A program made the translations under genes and the position numbers. A DNA stretch of 7,760 bases from Pseudomonadota bacterium (GTDB lineage: Bacteria > Pseudomonadota > Gammaproteobacteria > Xanthomonadales > Xanthomonadaceae): NCBI GenBank assembly GCA_025355485.1, contig JANXZP010000181.1:1-7760 (forward strand). Reading direction: 5' to 3'. Below, one piece after another: positions 1 to 6,686 of the stretch; within the stretch, counting starts at the first letter, position 1, and each line of letters opens with the position of its first letter. The notes below the pieces were generated by a model, which worked only from the letters and a program-made list of their open reading frames with translations, was not told where the DNA came from and made no database searches.

Positions 1-782
1 CCATCGGCTGCTTCGGCCTGACCGAACCGCATGGCGGCTCCGATCCGGCGAATATGAAAACGAACGCCAAGCGCGACGCCAGCGGCGACTGGATCATCAA
101 CGGCGCAAAGATGTGGATCACCAATGGCAACCTCGCCGACATCGCGATCGTCTGGGCGATGACCGACGAAGGCATCCAGGGCTTCCTCATCGAAAAAGGC
201 ATGGCCGGGTTCAGTGCGCAGGAAGTGCACAAGAAGATGAGCCTGCGCGCGTCGGTGACGTCCGCGCTGTTCTTCGACGCGGTGCGCGTGCCGGAAGCCA
301 ATCGCCTGCCGAACGTGAAAGGCCTGAAAGGTCCGCTGGGATGCCTCACGCAGGCGCGCTACGGCATCACCTGGGGCCCGATCGGCGCCGCGCAGGCGTG
401 TTTGCAAGAGGCGCTGAAATACGGCGCCGAGCGCATCCTGTTCAATCGTCCGCTCACCTCGAACCAGGCGGTGCAGCTCAAGCTCGCCGACATGGCCCGA
501 CGCATCACGATGGCGCAACTGCTGTCGCTGCAACTCGGTCGCCTGAAGGATGCCGGCAAGATGCAGCCGACCCAGGTCTCGCTCGCGAAGTGGAACAACT
601 GCCGCATGGCGATCGACATCGCCCGCGAAGCGCGCGACATCCTCGGCGGCGCCGGCATCACGACGGAACATTGCCCGATCCGCCACGCGCTCAACCTCGA
701 GTCGGTGATCACCTACGAAGGCACGGAGACCGTGCACCAGCTCGTCGTCGGGCGCGAGTTGACCGGCATCAACGCGTTCTGA
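1..782 (+). CDS. gcdH: Glutaryl-CoA dehydrogenase, 5'-truncated by the window edge
   Basis: FAD-dependent acyl-CoA dehydrogenase that oxidises and decarboxylates glutaryl-CoA to crotonyl-CoA in lysine and tryptophan breakdown, passing electrons to ETF. The frame is open from base 3 and gives 259 visible residues; family members are about 390 long, so roughly the first 130 are missing. The ATG at 54 is internal, because recognisable protein continues upstream of it. Seen: the acyl-CoA dehydrogenase signature GCFGLTEPHGGSDP at the very start, then RYGITWGPIGAAQ, the helical-domain block LQLGRLKDAGKM, and ARDILGGAGI. The segment TYEGTETVHQLVVGRELTG near the C-terminus carries the catalytic-base Glu (visible residue 239) in the YEGT context typical of GCDH. 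The ending GINAF resembles the GIQAF ending of known glutaryl-CoA dehydrogenases, which favours this name over a generic acyl-CoA dehydrogenase. It is followed after 34 bp by a co-oriented GST gene. Confidence 0.93.
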   Translation, partial: IGCFGLTEPHGGSDPANMKTNAKRDASGDWIINGAKMWITNGNLADIAIVWAMTDEGIQGFLIEKGMAGFSAQEVHKKMSLRASVTSALFFDAVRVPEANRLPNVKGLKGPLGCLTQARYGITWGPIGAAQACLQEALKYGAERILFNRPLTSNQAVQLKLADMARRITMAQLLSLQLGRLKDAGKMQPTQVSLAKWNNCRMAIDIAREARDILGGAGITTEHCPIRHALNLESVITYEGTETVHQLVVGRELTGINAF

Positions 783-816
783 TCCAACTGGTTCACTTCG
801 ACTGGAATTCTGAACG

Positions 817-1461
817 ATGCTCACTGTTTACGGCTATTCGCCATCCGGCAACTGCCACAAGCTGCGGATGCTGCTTGGGCACTTGAACCGCGAGCATCGC
901 TGGATCGAAACCGACAGCGCGCACGGCGCGACGCGCACGCCGGAATACCTGGCCAAGAATCCGAACGGCCGCGTGCCGATGATCGAGCTCGATGACGGCC
1001 GCATCATGGTCGAGTCGAACGCGATTCTGTGCTGGTTCGCCGAAGGCACGCAATTTTTTGCTGGTGACGCATGGCAACGTGCACAGGCCTTGTCGTGGAT
1101 GTTCTTCGAGCAATACAGCCATGAACCGTATATCGCAGTCGCGCGCTTCATCTGCGGTTGGGCGCCGATCGATTCGCCGCGCCGAGCGGACCTGCCGAAG
1201 CTGCGCGAACGTGGCGATCAGGCGCTGGCGGTGATGGAAAAACACCTGGCGGCAAATGCATGGTTCAGCGGCGCCGACTACGGTATCACCGACATCGCGT
1301 TGTTCGCGTACACGCATTGCGCGGGCGACGGCGGATTCGATCTCGCCAAGTATATGGCGGTAAGCGCATGGCTCGATCGCGTGCGCGCCGTGCCGGGTTT
1401 TGTTCCGATGCCACCGATTGCTGCCGAGAACGCTGCGCTGATTGCGCAATCCAGAATTTGA
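817..1461 (+). CDS. Glutathione S-transferase family protein
   Basis: A 214-residue cytosolic GST-fold protein of usual length. The N-terminal thioredoxin-like domain (about 1-78) has YGYSPSGNCHKLRMLL, with Ser8, Ser10 and Cys13 as candidate active-site residues. It also has NPNGRVPMIELDDG with the cis-Pro loop at Val53-Pro54, and Glu66-Ser67 where family members bind the gamma-glutamyl part of glutathione. The all-helical C-terminal domain (about 85-205) contains GADYGITDIALFAY, which matches the conserved N-capping box of GST folds. The substrate cannot be read from sequence; roles in detoxification or as a glutathione-dependent helper of the neighbouring catabolic genes are both possible. 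No clear Shine-Dalgarno precedes the ATG, but the protein fold begins immediately at this Met, which supports the start. It lies 34 bp after gcdH and less than 50 bp before the E1 gene, so co-transcription is plausible. Confidence 0.88.
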   Translation: MLTVYGYSPSGNCHKLRMLLGHLNREHRWIETDSAHGATRTPEYLAKNPNGRVPMIELDDGRIMVESNAILCWFAEGTQFFAGDAWQRAQALSWMFFEQYSHEPYIAVARFICGWAPIDSPRRADLPKLRERGDQALAVMEKHLAANAWFSGADYGITDIALFAYTHCAGDGGFDLAKYMAVSAWLDRVRAVPGFVPMPPIAAENAALIAQSRI

Positions 1462-1509
1462 TTTTCGCCATTCGCATTTTTGATGCGGCAACACAGCGAC
1501 TCCCATGCC

Positions 1510-3804
1510 ATGAATGCCATCCAGAATTCCGTTGCCCCGCTGATCCCCGCCCGTCACAAGAACGTCAACCGCGCCGAAGTCTGCGACCAGAACTTCATCG
1601 AGTTCGTGCAGCAGTGGGATGGCCACGTGCAGCGCAAGCCGGCGCTCGATGAAAGCGTTCTTGGCGACAGCCTGTGCAGCGCGCGCGATTTCCTCGATCT
1701 GTTCGAGTCGCAGATGATCTCGCGCCACCTCGACCTGATGGCGCGCGTGCTGCGCGTGCAGCAGAAGGTGTTCTACACGATTGGTTCGAGCGGGCACGAA
1801 GGCAACGCGATGGTCGCGCGGCTCACCCGCCACACCGATCCGGCCTTCCTGCATTACCGCAGCGGCGCGTTCATGGCCGAGCGTTTCCGCAAGTTGCCCA
1901 GCTCTGATGGAAAGCGATTGGATCCGATCATGGATTCAGCGCTGAGCTTTGCGGCGAGCAAGGACGATCCGGCTTCCGGCGGACGCCACAAGGTCTGGGG
2001 CAGCAAGCCGCTGTGGGTGTTGCCGCAAACATCGACGATCGCCTCGCACCTGCCGAAGGCGCTGGGCACCGCCGTTGCTATCGAGCAAGGCAAGCGCATC
2101 GGCCATCAGTTGCCGATCCCCGACGACTCGATCGCGATCTGTTCATTCGGCGATGCGTCGAGCAACCATGCGACCGCGCAGACCGCGTTCAACACCGCCG
2201 GCTGGACGTCGTACCAGAAACTTCCCGCGCCGGTCCTGTTCGTCTGCGAGGACAACGGTATCGGCATTTCGGTGAAGACGCCGAATGGATGGATCGAGCG
2301 CAATTTTTCCGAACGCCGCGACCTTGACTATTTCTACGCCGACGGCTTGGACCTGGTCGAAGGCTACGAGCAGGTCGCGCGCGCGGTGCACCACTGCCGT
2401 ACCACGCGCCGCCCGACCTTCCTGCACCTGCGCACGACGCGCATCATGGGCCACGCCGGCACCGACTTCGAGATCGAGTGGCGCAGCGTCGAGGAACTGA
2501 TGGCGGTCGAGGCGGGCGATCCGCTGCTGCGCTCGGCCGCGATCGGACTTGAATCGGGACTGTTCACCAAAGAATCATTGCTGGCGCAGTACGAAGCCAT
2601 CCGCAAGAAGTGCTTTGCCGCTGCCGATGAGGCCGATCGCAGGCCGAAGCTCACTGACCTCGCCGACGTGATGGCGCCGCTCGCTCCGTACACACCCGCC
2701 AAGGTCATGGCCGAGGCGACGCGCGCGGACTTCGCCGACAAGCGCCTCGCGGTATTCGGCGGCGATGCGAAATTGCCCGAAAACCAGCCGCCGCGGCACC
2801 TTGCGATCCTGATCAACAACGCGCTGCACGACCTGTTCTGCAAGCTGCCAGAGACCCTGCTGTTCGGCGAGGACGTTGCCCAGAAAGGCGGCGTCTATAC
2901 GGTTACCAAGGGCCTGCACAAGTCGTTCAAGAATGCGCGCGTGTTCAACACGCTGCTCGACGAGACCATGATCCTCGGACTCGCGCAGGGCTTCGGCAAC
3001 ATGGGCATGCTGCCGGTGCCGGAGATCCAGTACCTCGCGTATTTCCACAACGCCTGCGACCAGATCCGCGGCGAGGCCTGCTCGCTGCAGTTCTTCAGCA
3101 ACGGCCAGTACCGCAACCCGATGCTGATGCGCATTGCGTCGCTGGGCTACCAGAAAGGATTCGGCGGGCATTTCCACAACGACAACTCGATCACTGCGAT
3201 CCGCGATATTCCCGGCCTCGTGGTCGGTTGCCCGAGCCGTGGCGACGATGCGGCGATGATGCTGCGGACTTTGGCCGCGCTTGCGAAAGTCGATGGCCGC
3301 GTCTGCGCGTTCCTCGAACCGATTGCGCTGTACATGACCAAGGACCTGTACACCGCCGGCGACGGCGGTTGGCAGTTCGCGTATCCGTCGCTCGACCAGG
3401 CGATGACCCTCGGCGAGGAACGCGTGTACGAACCGGAGTCGCGCGACCTGGTGATCTTCAGTTTTGGCAATGGCATCCCGATGAGCCTGCGCGCCGCGCG
3501 CCAGATCGAGGCGAAGCATGGTTGGAAGGTGCGGGTGGTCGACCTGCGCTGGCTCGCGCCGCTCAATGAAGCCGCCATCGGCCGGCATGCGGGCGAATGC
3601 ACGCGGATCATGGTCGTCGATGAGGGCCGCCACAGCGCCGGCGTGGGCGAGGGCGTGATCACCGCGGTCGTCGAGGCCGGACATGGCGCCAAGCCCTTGC
3701 GCCGCGTGGTTGGCGAGGACACCTATACACCGCTCGCGGGCGCGGCCCTGCTGGTACTACCATCCGAGGATGATATTGTTGCCTCGGCGGGTCAGTTTGT
3801 GTGA
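1510..3804 (+). CDS. Fused alpha/beta E1 component of a 2-oxoacid dehydrogenase complex
   Basis: Thiamine-diphosphate-dependent decarboxylase subunit that would decarboxylate a 2-oxoacid and acylate the lipoyl group of an E2 partner. It is 764 residues from the ATG at 1510. The E1-alpha half (about 60-340) has HYRSGAFMAERF, the cofactor motif GDASSNHA (214-221) pairing with EDNGIGIS (247-254; Asp215 and Asn249 are the likely metal ligands), and the loop RIMGHAGTD (311-319). A linker of about 90 residues leads to the E1-beta half (about 430-760), with LFGEDVAQKGGVYTVTKGL (451-469), LDETMILG carrying the expected catalytic Glu485, and LPVPEIQYLAYFHNACDQI. The fused architecture and these motifs fit branched-chain 2-oxoacid E1 best, but the substrate is inferred. 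The third Gly of the usual GDG motif is Ala here. Starts at 1483 (ATG) and 1480 (TTG) are in frame and would add 9-10 residues; none of the starts has a good ribosome site, and 1510 was chosen because the upstream extension looks unlike protein. No E2 or E3 gene is in the window. The last codons lie inside a tandem repeat. Confidence 0.9.
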   Translation: MNAIQNSVAPLIPARHKNVNRAEVCDQNFIEFVQQWDGHVQRKPALDESVLGDSLCSARDFLDLFESQMISRHLDLMARVLRVQQKVFYTIGSSGHEGNAMVARLTRHTDPAFLHYRSGAFMAERFRKLPSSDGKRLDPIMDSALSFAASKDDPASGGRHKVWGSKPLWVLPQTSTIASHLPKALGTAVAIEQGKRIGHQLPIPDDSIAICSFGDASSNHATAQTAFNTAGWTSYQKLPAPVLFVCEDNGIGISVKTPNGWIERNFSERRDLDYFYADGLDLVEGYEQVARAVHHCRTTRRPTFLHLRTTRIMGHAGTDFEIEWRSVEELMAVEAGDPLLRSAAIGLESGLFTKESLLAQYEAIRKKCFAAADEADRRPKLTDLADVMAPLAPYTPAKVMAEATRADFADKRLAVFGGDAKLPENQPPRHLAILINNALHDLFCKLPETLLFGEDVAQKGGVYTVTKGLHKSFKNARVFNTLLDETMILGLAQGFGNMGMLPVPEIQYLAYFHNACDQIRGEACSLQFFSNGQYRNPMLMRIASLGYQKGFGGHFHNDNSITAIRDIPGLVVGCPSRGDDAAMMLRTLAALAKVDGRVCAFLEPIALYMTKDLYTAGDGGWQFAYPSLDQAMTLGEERVYEPESRDLVIFSFGNGIPMSLRAARQIEAKHGWKVRVVDLRWLAPLNEAAIGRHAGECTRIMVVDEGRHSAGVGEGVITAVVEAGHGAKPLRRVVGEDTYTPLAGAALLVLPSEDDIVASAGQFV

Positions 3805-3905
3805 CTGCGGGGCTTTTCCGAACAATGGCGGGTCAGTTCGTCTGACAGCTTGGCTTTGCCGAACTCGTGGCCGGTCAGCTCGCCTGATCGCGTTGTCAGA
3901 GAACG
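3786..3905 (+). repeat. Three imperfect tandem units of about 41 bp across the E1 stop codon
   Basis: Unit 1 runs 3786-3826, unit 2 runs 3827-3868, and a more degenerate unit 3 runs from 3869 to about 3905. By hand alignment units 1 and 2 agree at 32 of 41 positions. Each unit opens with GGCGGGTCAG or GGCCGGTCAG and has GAAC at offset 32-34. Each unit also holds a short inverted repeat of the form GTCAG-N5-CTGAC: perfect in unit 2 (3832-3846), one mismatch in unit 1 (3791-3805), and one G-T pair in unit 3 (3874-3888). In unit 1 the sequence is the end of the E1 gene (Ala-Gly-Gln-Phe-Val-stop). Unit 2 read in the same register also gives Ala-Gly-Gln-Phe-Val-stop, and unit 3 gives Ala-Gly-Gln-Leu-Ala-stop. 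This suggests either duplication of the gene's 3' end or an intergenic repeat that supplies the stop codon. There is no T-run, so it does not look like an ordinary intrinsic terminator. Confidence 0.75.
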
Positions 3906-3906
3906 G

Positions 3907-3935
3907 ATGACCTGCATCCCAAGCTGGCCTATCAT
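3907..3935 (+). promoter_or_regulatory. Candidate promoter for the cyclase-FHA gene, leaderless geometry
   Basis: A -10-like TATCAT (3930-3935, five of six consensus bases) lies 17 bp after a weak -35-like ATGACC (3907-3912). Initiation about seven bases after the -10 would fall at the A of the start codon at 3942. No Shine-Dalgarno is visible before that ATG, which agrees with leaderless translation. A closer -35 match, TTGTCA at 3893-3898, is 31 bp from this -10, too far to work with it. This is a consensus match only. Confidence 0.4.
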
Positions 3936-3941
3936 CGCCGC

Positions 3942-4874
3942 ATGTCCGAGACCCAGCCCTGCACGATCCTGTTCGCCGATGTCAGCGGCAGCACGCGGCT
4001 GTTCGAACAGAAGGGTGACGTCGAGGCGCGCCGGCTGATCGCGATGGTGCTCAACGCACTCACCGTCATCTGCAACTCGCATGGCGGCAAGGTCATCAAG
4101 ACCATCGGCGACGAGATCATGTGCACGTACAAGGGCGCGCTGCAGGGTGTGCTAGCGGCCTGCGACATGCAGCGCAAGATGGCTCGTGACATCGACTTCG
4201 TGCGCGACAACCTCGCGGTGCGCATCGGCTTGCATCACGGCGAAGGCTTGTTCGAGGACAACGATGTGTTCGGCGACGTGGTCAACGTGGCCGCACGCAT
4301 GACCTCGCTCGCCAAGCGCGAGCAGATCGTCACCACCGCCAGCACCATGAAGGACCTTCAGGGGCCGGCCATCACCATACGCAGCCTCGGTCGCGCGCGG
4401 GTCAGCGGCAAGCTGCTGCCGATCGAGATCGTGGACGTGGTCTGGCAGGAAGACACCTCGGGCATGACCACCGTGCAGCGCGCAGTGCGAACGTCCGAGC
4501 CGGAAGTCCAGTCCCTCGGCAAGTTGATCCTGCGCTATCGCGAGGTGGTGATCGAGCTCACGCCCGAGTCCGACCCCTTCACGCTCGGTCGCGAGTTGCC
4601 TCCCGACGCGATCAAGGACGGCAAGGGATTGATGGTCGTTGCCGACTGGGTCAGCCGCACCCACGCGAGCATCGAATACAAGCGCGGCCACTTCGTGCTG
4701 TCGGACCGTTCCACCAATGGCACATGGGTGCGCTTGGGCGAGGACGACGAACTGCGCCTGAGCCGCGACGAAGTCCACCTGCGCAAGTCCGGCACGATCA
4801 GCCTCGGCAAGGGCATGGCGCTCAATGCCGACATGCTGGTGTCGTTCGACTGCCAGACCAGTTCGGATAACTGA
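3942..4874 (+). CDS. Class III adenylate cyclase domain fused to a C-terminal FHA domain
   Basis: A 310-residue soluble signalling protein with no signal peptide or membrane segment. The cyclase homology domain spans about 6-168. Both metal-binding aspartates are present, Asp13 in LFADVSGST and Asp57 in IKTIGDEIM. The purine-selecting pair is Lys53 and Asp108 (NDVFGDVVNVAARM), the combination typical of adenylyl rather than guanylyl cyclases. The transition-state residues Asn115 and Arg119 are also in place, so it should be a complete cAMP-forming catalyst that works as a homodimer. The FHA domain (about 195-300) has the expected phosphothreonine-binding landmarks LGRE (215-218), SRTHA (238-242) and STNGTW (257-262). 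FHA domains bind phosphothreonine peptides, so cyclase activity or location may depend on a Ser/Thr kinase; no kinase is in the window. The start is supported by the cyclase fold beginning within ten residues of Met1. It stands alone between the repeat array and a convergent symporter gene. Confidence 0.93.
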   Translation: MSETQPCTILFADVSGSTRLFEQKGDVEARRLIAMVLNALTVICNSHGGKVIKTIGDEIMCTYKGALQGVLAACDMQRKMARDIDFVRDNLAVRIGLHHGEGLFEDNDVFGDVVNVAARMTSLAKREQIVTTASTMKDLQGPAITIRSLGRARVSGKLLPIEIVDVVWQEDTSGMTTVQRAVRTSEPEVQSLGKLILRYREVVIELTPESDPFTLGRELPPDAIKDGKGLMVVADWVSRTHASIEYKRGHFVLSDRSTNGTWVRLGEDDELRLSRDEVHLRKSGTISLGKGMALNADMLVSFDCQTSSDN

Positions 4875-4888
4875 TCGCTCACCCGTCT

Positions 4889-4909
4889 GGCCGCACCCGG
4901 CTTCTTCGA
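4889..4909 (+). terminator. Weak candidate terminator after the cyclase gene
   Basis: In the 45 bp convergent gap between the cyclase gene and the symporter gene, GCCG (4890-4893) and CGGC (4898-4901) can pair around a CACC loop, with a further G-U pair outside. The T-rich TTCTTCGATT follows. The stem is short and the T-tract is interrupted, so this is only a possible intrinsic terminator. A second small inverted repeat, TCGAT-TCCC-ATCGA at 4906-4919, lies just beyond. Confidence 0.25.
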
Positions 4910-4919
4910 TTCCCATCGA

Positions 4920-6449
4920 TCATGGATCCTCGTAATCCGCCGGAACGGTGACATCGGCGCTGCGCGACAAGCCGCGCCGGTCGGCGACCAGGGTAATCAG
5001 CACAGCGACCGCGAAGTTGGCCGCCAGCGCGATCAAACCGATATAGACCATGCCCAGGCCGGGAATCGGATACGTCGGTTTCACACCCTGTATCCAGCTC
5101 AGCGCGGTGCCGAGCGTCATCCCGAGCGCCCAGCCGACCAGCAGGGCCTTGGCGCGGAACCAGCGCGTCCACAGACCGAGCACGATCGCGGGAAACGCCT
5201 GCAGCATCCAGATGCCACCGAGCAACTGCAGGTTGATTGCGAATTCCAGCGGCAGGAAAACCACGAAAACCAGCGCGCCGAACTTGACCGCGAGCGAGGT
5301 GGCTTTCGCGACGTTCGACTCCTGCTTCGCGGTCATGTTGCGGTTGATGTAGGGTCGCCAGATATTGCGCGTGACCAGGTTCGCCGCGCCGATCGACATG
5401 ATCGCCGCTGGCACCAGTGCGCCGAGCGCGATCGCGGCAAAACAGAAACCCGAAAACCATTCCGGGAAACTCTTGAGGATCAATGCCGGCACCACCGCGT
5501 TGCCTTTCGCATCCACGTGCGCCGCAATCGCCATGTAGCCCATCAGCGCGATCAGACCGAGCGCGACGCTGTAGGCCGGCAGCAGCATCGCGTTGCGGCG
5601 GATCGTGTTCGCACTGGATGCGGCGAGCGCGCCGGTGACGCAGTGCGGATACAGGTTGATGGCGAGCGCCGAACCAAGGGCAAGGCTGGCGTAGGCCATG
5701 ATCTGGTCGTCGTGCAGCAGCAGCCCGGTCGATCCGCCTTTCGCGGCGAACGCATGGCCAGCCGCCGCGAAGACCGCGCTGTAGCCGCCGAGTTGCGCAG
5801 GAATGATGACGATCGCGGCGATCGCGAAGATGTACAGCATCGCGTCCTTGACGAAGGCGATCAGCGCCGGCGCGCGCAATCCGCTCGCGTAGGTGTACAC
5901 GGCGAGCACGAGGAACGCCACGATCAGCGCGATTTCCGCGCCTTCGCGCACGCCGCCGAACCCCATCGCCTCGAACACGACCTGCATGCCGACCAGTTGC
6001 AGCGCGATGTAGGGCATCGTCGCCAGCACGCCGGTGATCGCGACCGCCAACGCGAGCCAATGGTTGCCGTAGCGACCGTGGACGAAGTCGGCGGTGGTCA
6101 CGTAGTCGTGGCGGCGGCAGACATTCCACAGCCGCGGCGTCACCAGGAAGAAGATCGGGTAGGAGATGATGGTGAAGGGCATCGCAAAGAAACCGTACGC
6201 GCCGACCGCGAATACCAGCGCCGGCAACGCGACCACCGTGTACGCGGTGTACATGTCGCCGCCGATCAGGAACCAGGTAATGACGGTGCCGAAACGACGA
6301 CCACCGAGTCCCCATTCGTGCAGGTGATCGAGGTTCGCCCGTTTCCAGCGCGAGGCCACGAAGCCCAGCACCGTCACCAGCACGAAGAAAAACCCGAAGA
6401 CCGACCATGCGGTCCAGTGGATGCCGCCGCTCACCGCTGCGCCGCTCAC
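4920..6449 (-). CDS. Sodium:solute symporter, MctP-like monocarboxylate permease
   Basis: A 509-residue inner-membrane protein of the SSS family (PutP/PanF/MctP group), which couples Na+ entry to uptake of a small organic solute. About 13 hydrophobic segments can be drawn, for example near 14-33, 54-82, 132-163, 195-218, 289-310, 331-355 and 464-489. Family-like blocks include YVTTADFVHGRYG (116-128), TGVLATMPYIALQLVGMQ (139-156), ALVPAAIMSIGAANLVTRN (344-362) and RPYINRNMT. The middle block and the DUF3311 partner upstream resemble rhizobial MctP, which carries lactate, pyruvate and similar acids; the substrate here is inferred. The chosen start is the GTG at 6449, whose GTGA overlaps the TGA stop of the DUF3311 gene, a typical coupled junction. 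A longer frame to 6539 exists but its first 30 residues lie within the DUF3311 gene and lack family character. A convergent cyclase gene ends 45 bp away. Confidence 0.9.
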   Translation of the reverse strand: MSGAAVSGGIHWTAWSVFGFFFVLVTVLGFVASRWKRANLDHLHEWGLGGRRFGTVITWFLIGGDMYTAYTVVALPALVFAVGAYGFFAMPFTIISYPIFFLVTPRLWNVCRRHDYVTTADFVHGRYGNHWLALAVAITGVLATMPYIALQLVGMQVVFEAMGFGGVREGAEIALIVAFLVLAVYTYASGLRAPALIAFVKDAMLYIFAIAAIVIIPAQLGGYSAVFAAAGHAFAAKGGSTGLLLHDDQIMAYASLALGSALAINLYPHCVTGALAASSANTIRRNAMLLPAYSVALGLIALMGYMAIAAHVDAKGNAVVPALILKSFPEWFSGFCFAAIALGALVPAAIMSIGAANLVTRNIWRPYINRNMTAKQESNVAKATSLAVKFGALVFVVFLPLEFAINLQLLGGIWMLQAFPAIVLGLWTRWFRAKALLVGWALGMTLGTALSWIQGVKPTYPIPGLGMVYIGLIALAANFAVAVLITLVADRRGLSRSADVTVPADYEDP

Positions 6450-6616
6450 CTGCGCATGCCCCGATACACGACCCAGACCACCGCCGGCATCAGCAGCAGG
6501 CAGGCGAACAGGTACCAGTAGAAGAACGGAAATCCCCACAGCGAAGGCTCGCTGCGGTTGTACAACGGCACCGCGAGGGTCATGACGAACGGAACCAGCA
6601 ACAGCAGTCGGCGCAT
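6446..6616 (-). CDS. DUF3311 small membrane protein, symporter partner
   Basis: A 56-residue protein with two predicted membrane segments (about 3-18 and 30-51) and a basic C-terminus YRGMRR. The sequence PLYNRSEPSLWGFPFFYWYL (17-36) is the recognisable DUF3311 core. Genes of this family are commonly found directly before SSS symporters, as here, and probably encode a small accessory subunit; the exact role is not established. The start at 6616 is well supported: GGGGA lies 6 bases before the ATG, and Met1 is followed at once by the hydrophobic segment. The reading frame stays open upstream to 6871, but that part overlaps ygfZ and does not look like protein. Its stop codon overlaps the symporter start by four bases (GTGA), implying translational coupling and a near 1:1 supply of the two proteins. 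Confidence 0.88.
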   Translation of the reverse strand: MRRLLLLVPFVMTLAVPLYNRSEPSLWGFPFFYWYLFACLLLMPAVVWVVYRGMRR

Positions 6617-6622
6617 GGAGAT
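6617..6622 (-). promoter_or_regulatory. Context before the DUF3311 start (ribosome binding site lies just upstream)
   Basis: Read on the - strand, the sequence before the ATG at 6616 is GGGGAATCTCC. The purine-rich GGGGA is the clearest Shine-Dalgarno-like site in the window and decides the start of the small gene over longer in-frame alternatives. The listed span is the spacer; the purine core is at about 6623-6627. Confidence 0.5.
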
Positions 6623-6659
6623 TCCCCGGATCGGCAGGCGACCGGATGGCACTCTACAG

Positions 6660-6685
6660 AAAATCATGCATCCGCGGACGAATGC
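6660..6685 (-). terminator. Candidate intrinsic terminator just after ygfZ
   Basis: On the - strand, directly after the ygfZ stop, GCATTCG pairs with CGGATGC (one G-U pair) around a TCCG tetraloop. ATGA and then TTTTC follow. A seven-pair stem with a short T-tract two bases beyond a stop codon is a reasonable weak terminator. It would separate ygfZ from the DUF3311-symporter unit, which begins 70 bp after ygfZ. The T-tract is short and set off by four bases, so efficiency is uncertain. Confidence 0.4.
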
Positions 6686-6686
6686 C

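Noticed and set aside
1473..1487. Inverted repeat CGCAT-TTTTG-ATGCG between the GST and E1 genes
   Set aside because: Only five base pairs, with the T-run in the loop rather than after the stem, so it is not a convincing terminator. It does cover the alternative ATG at 1483, but one short hairpin is expected by chance.
793..1854. Open frame of 353 codons on the - strand opposite the GST and E1 genes
   Set aside because: It is antisense to two well-supported genes, has no recognisable domain, and is rich in Arg, His and Ala as expected for a complementary frame in GC-rich coding DNA.
2575..3684. Open frame of 369 codons on the - strand opposite the E1-beta half
   Set aside because: Antisense shadow of a gene with clear E1 motifs; composition is biased and no domain is visible.
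3786..3905. CRISPR-like or integron attachment reading of the repeat array
   Set aside because: The units are contiguous and diverged, with no spacers of constant length between exact repeats, and no cas or integrase gene is nearby.
3893..3921. TTGTCA as a -35 box for the cyclase gene
   Set aside because: The hexamer at proper 17 bp spacing (ATCCCA, 3916-3921) is a poor -10, and the good -10 at 3930 is 31 bp away.
4879..6408. A second 509-codon - strand frame overlapping the symporter
   Set aside because: Arg-rich shifted frame of the symporter gene with no membrane segments or known motifs; its equal length to the true gene is coincidental.
5517..6521. Open frame of 334 codons on the + strand opposite the symporter gene
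   Set aside because: Extremely rich in Arg, His, Asp, Glu and Gln, the pattern produced by reading the complement of a hydrophobic membrane protein.
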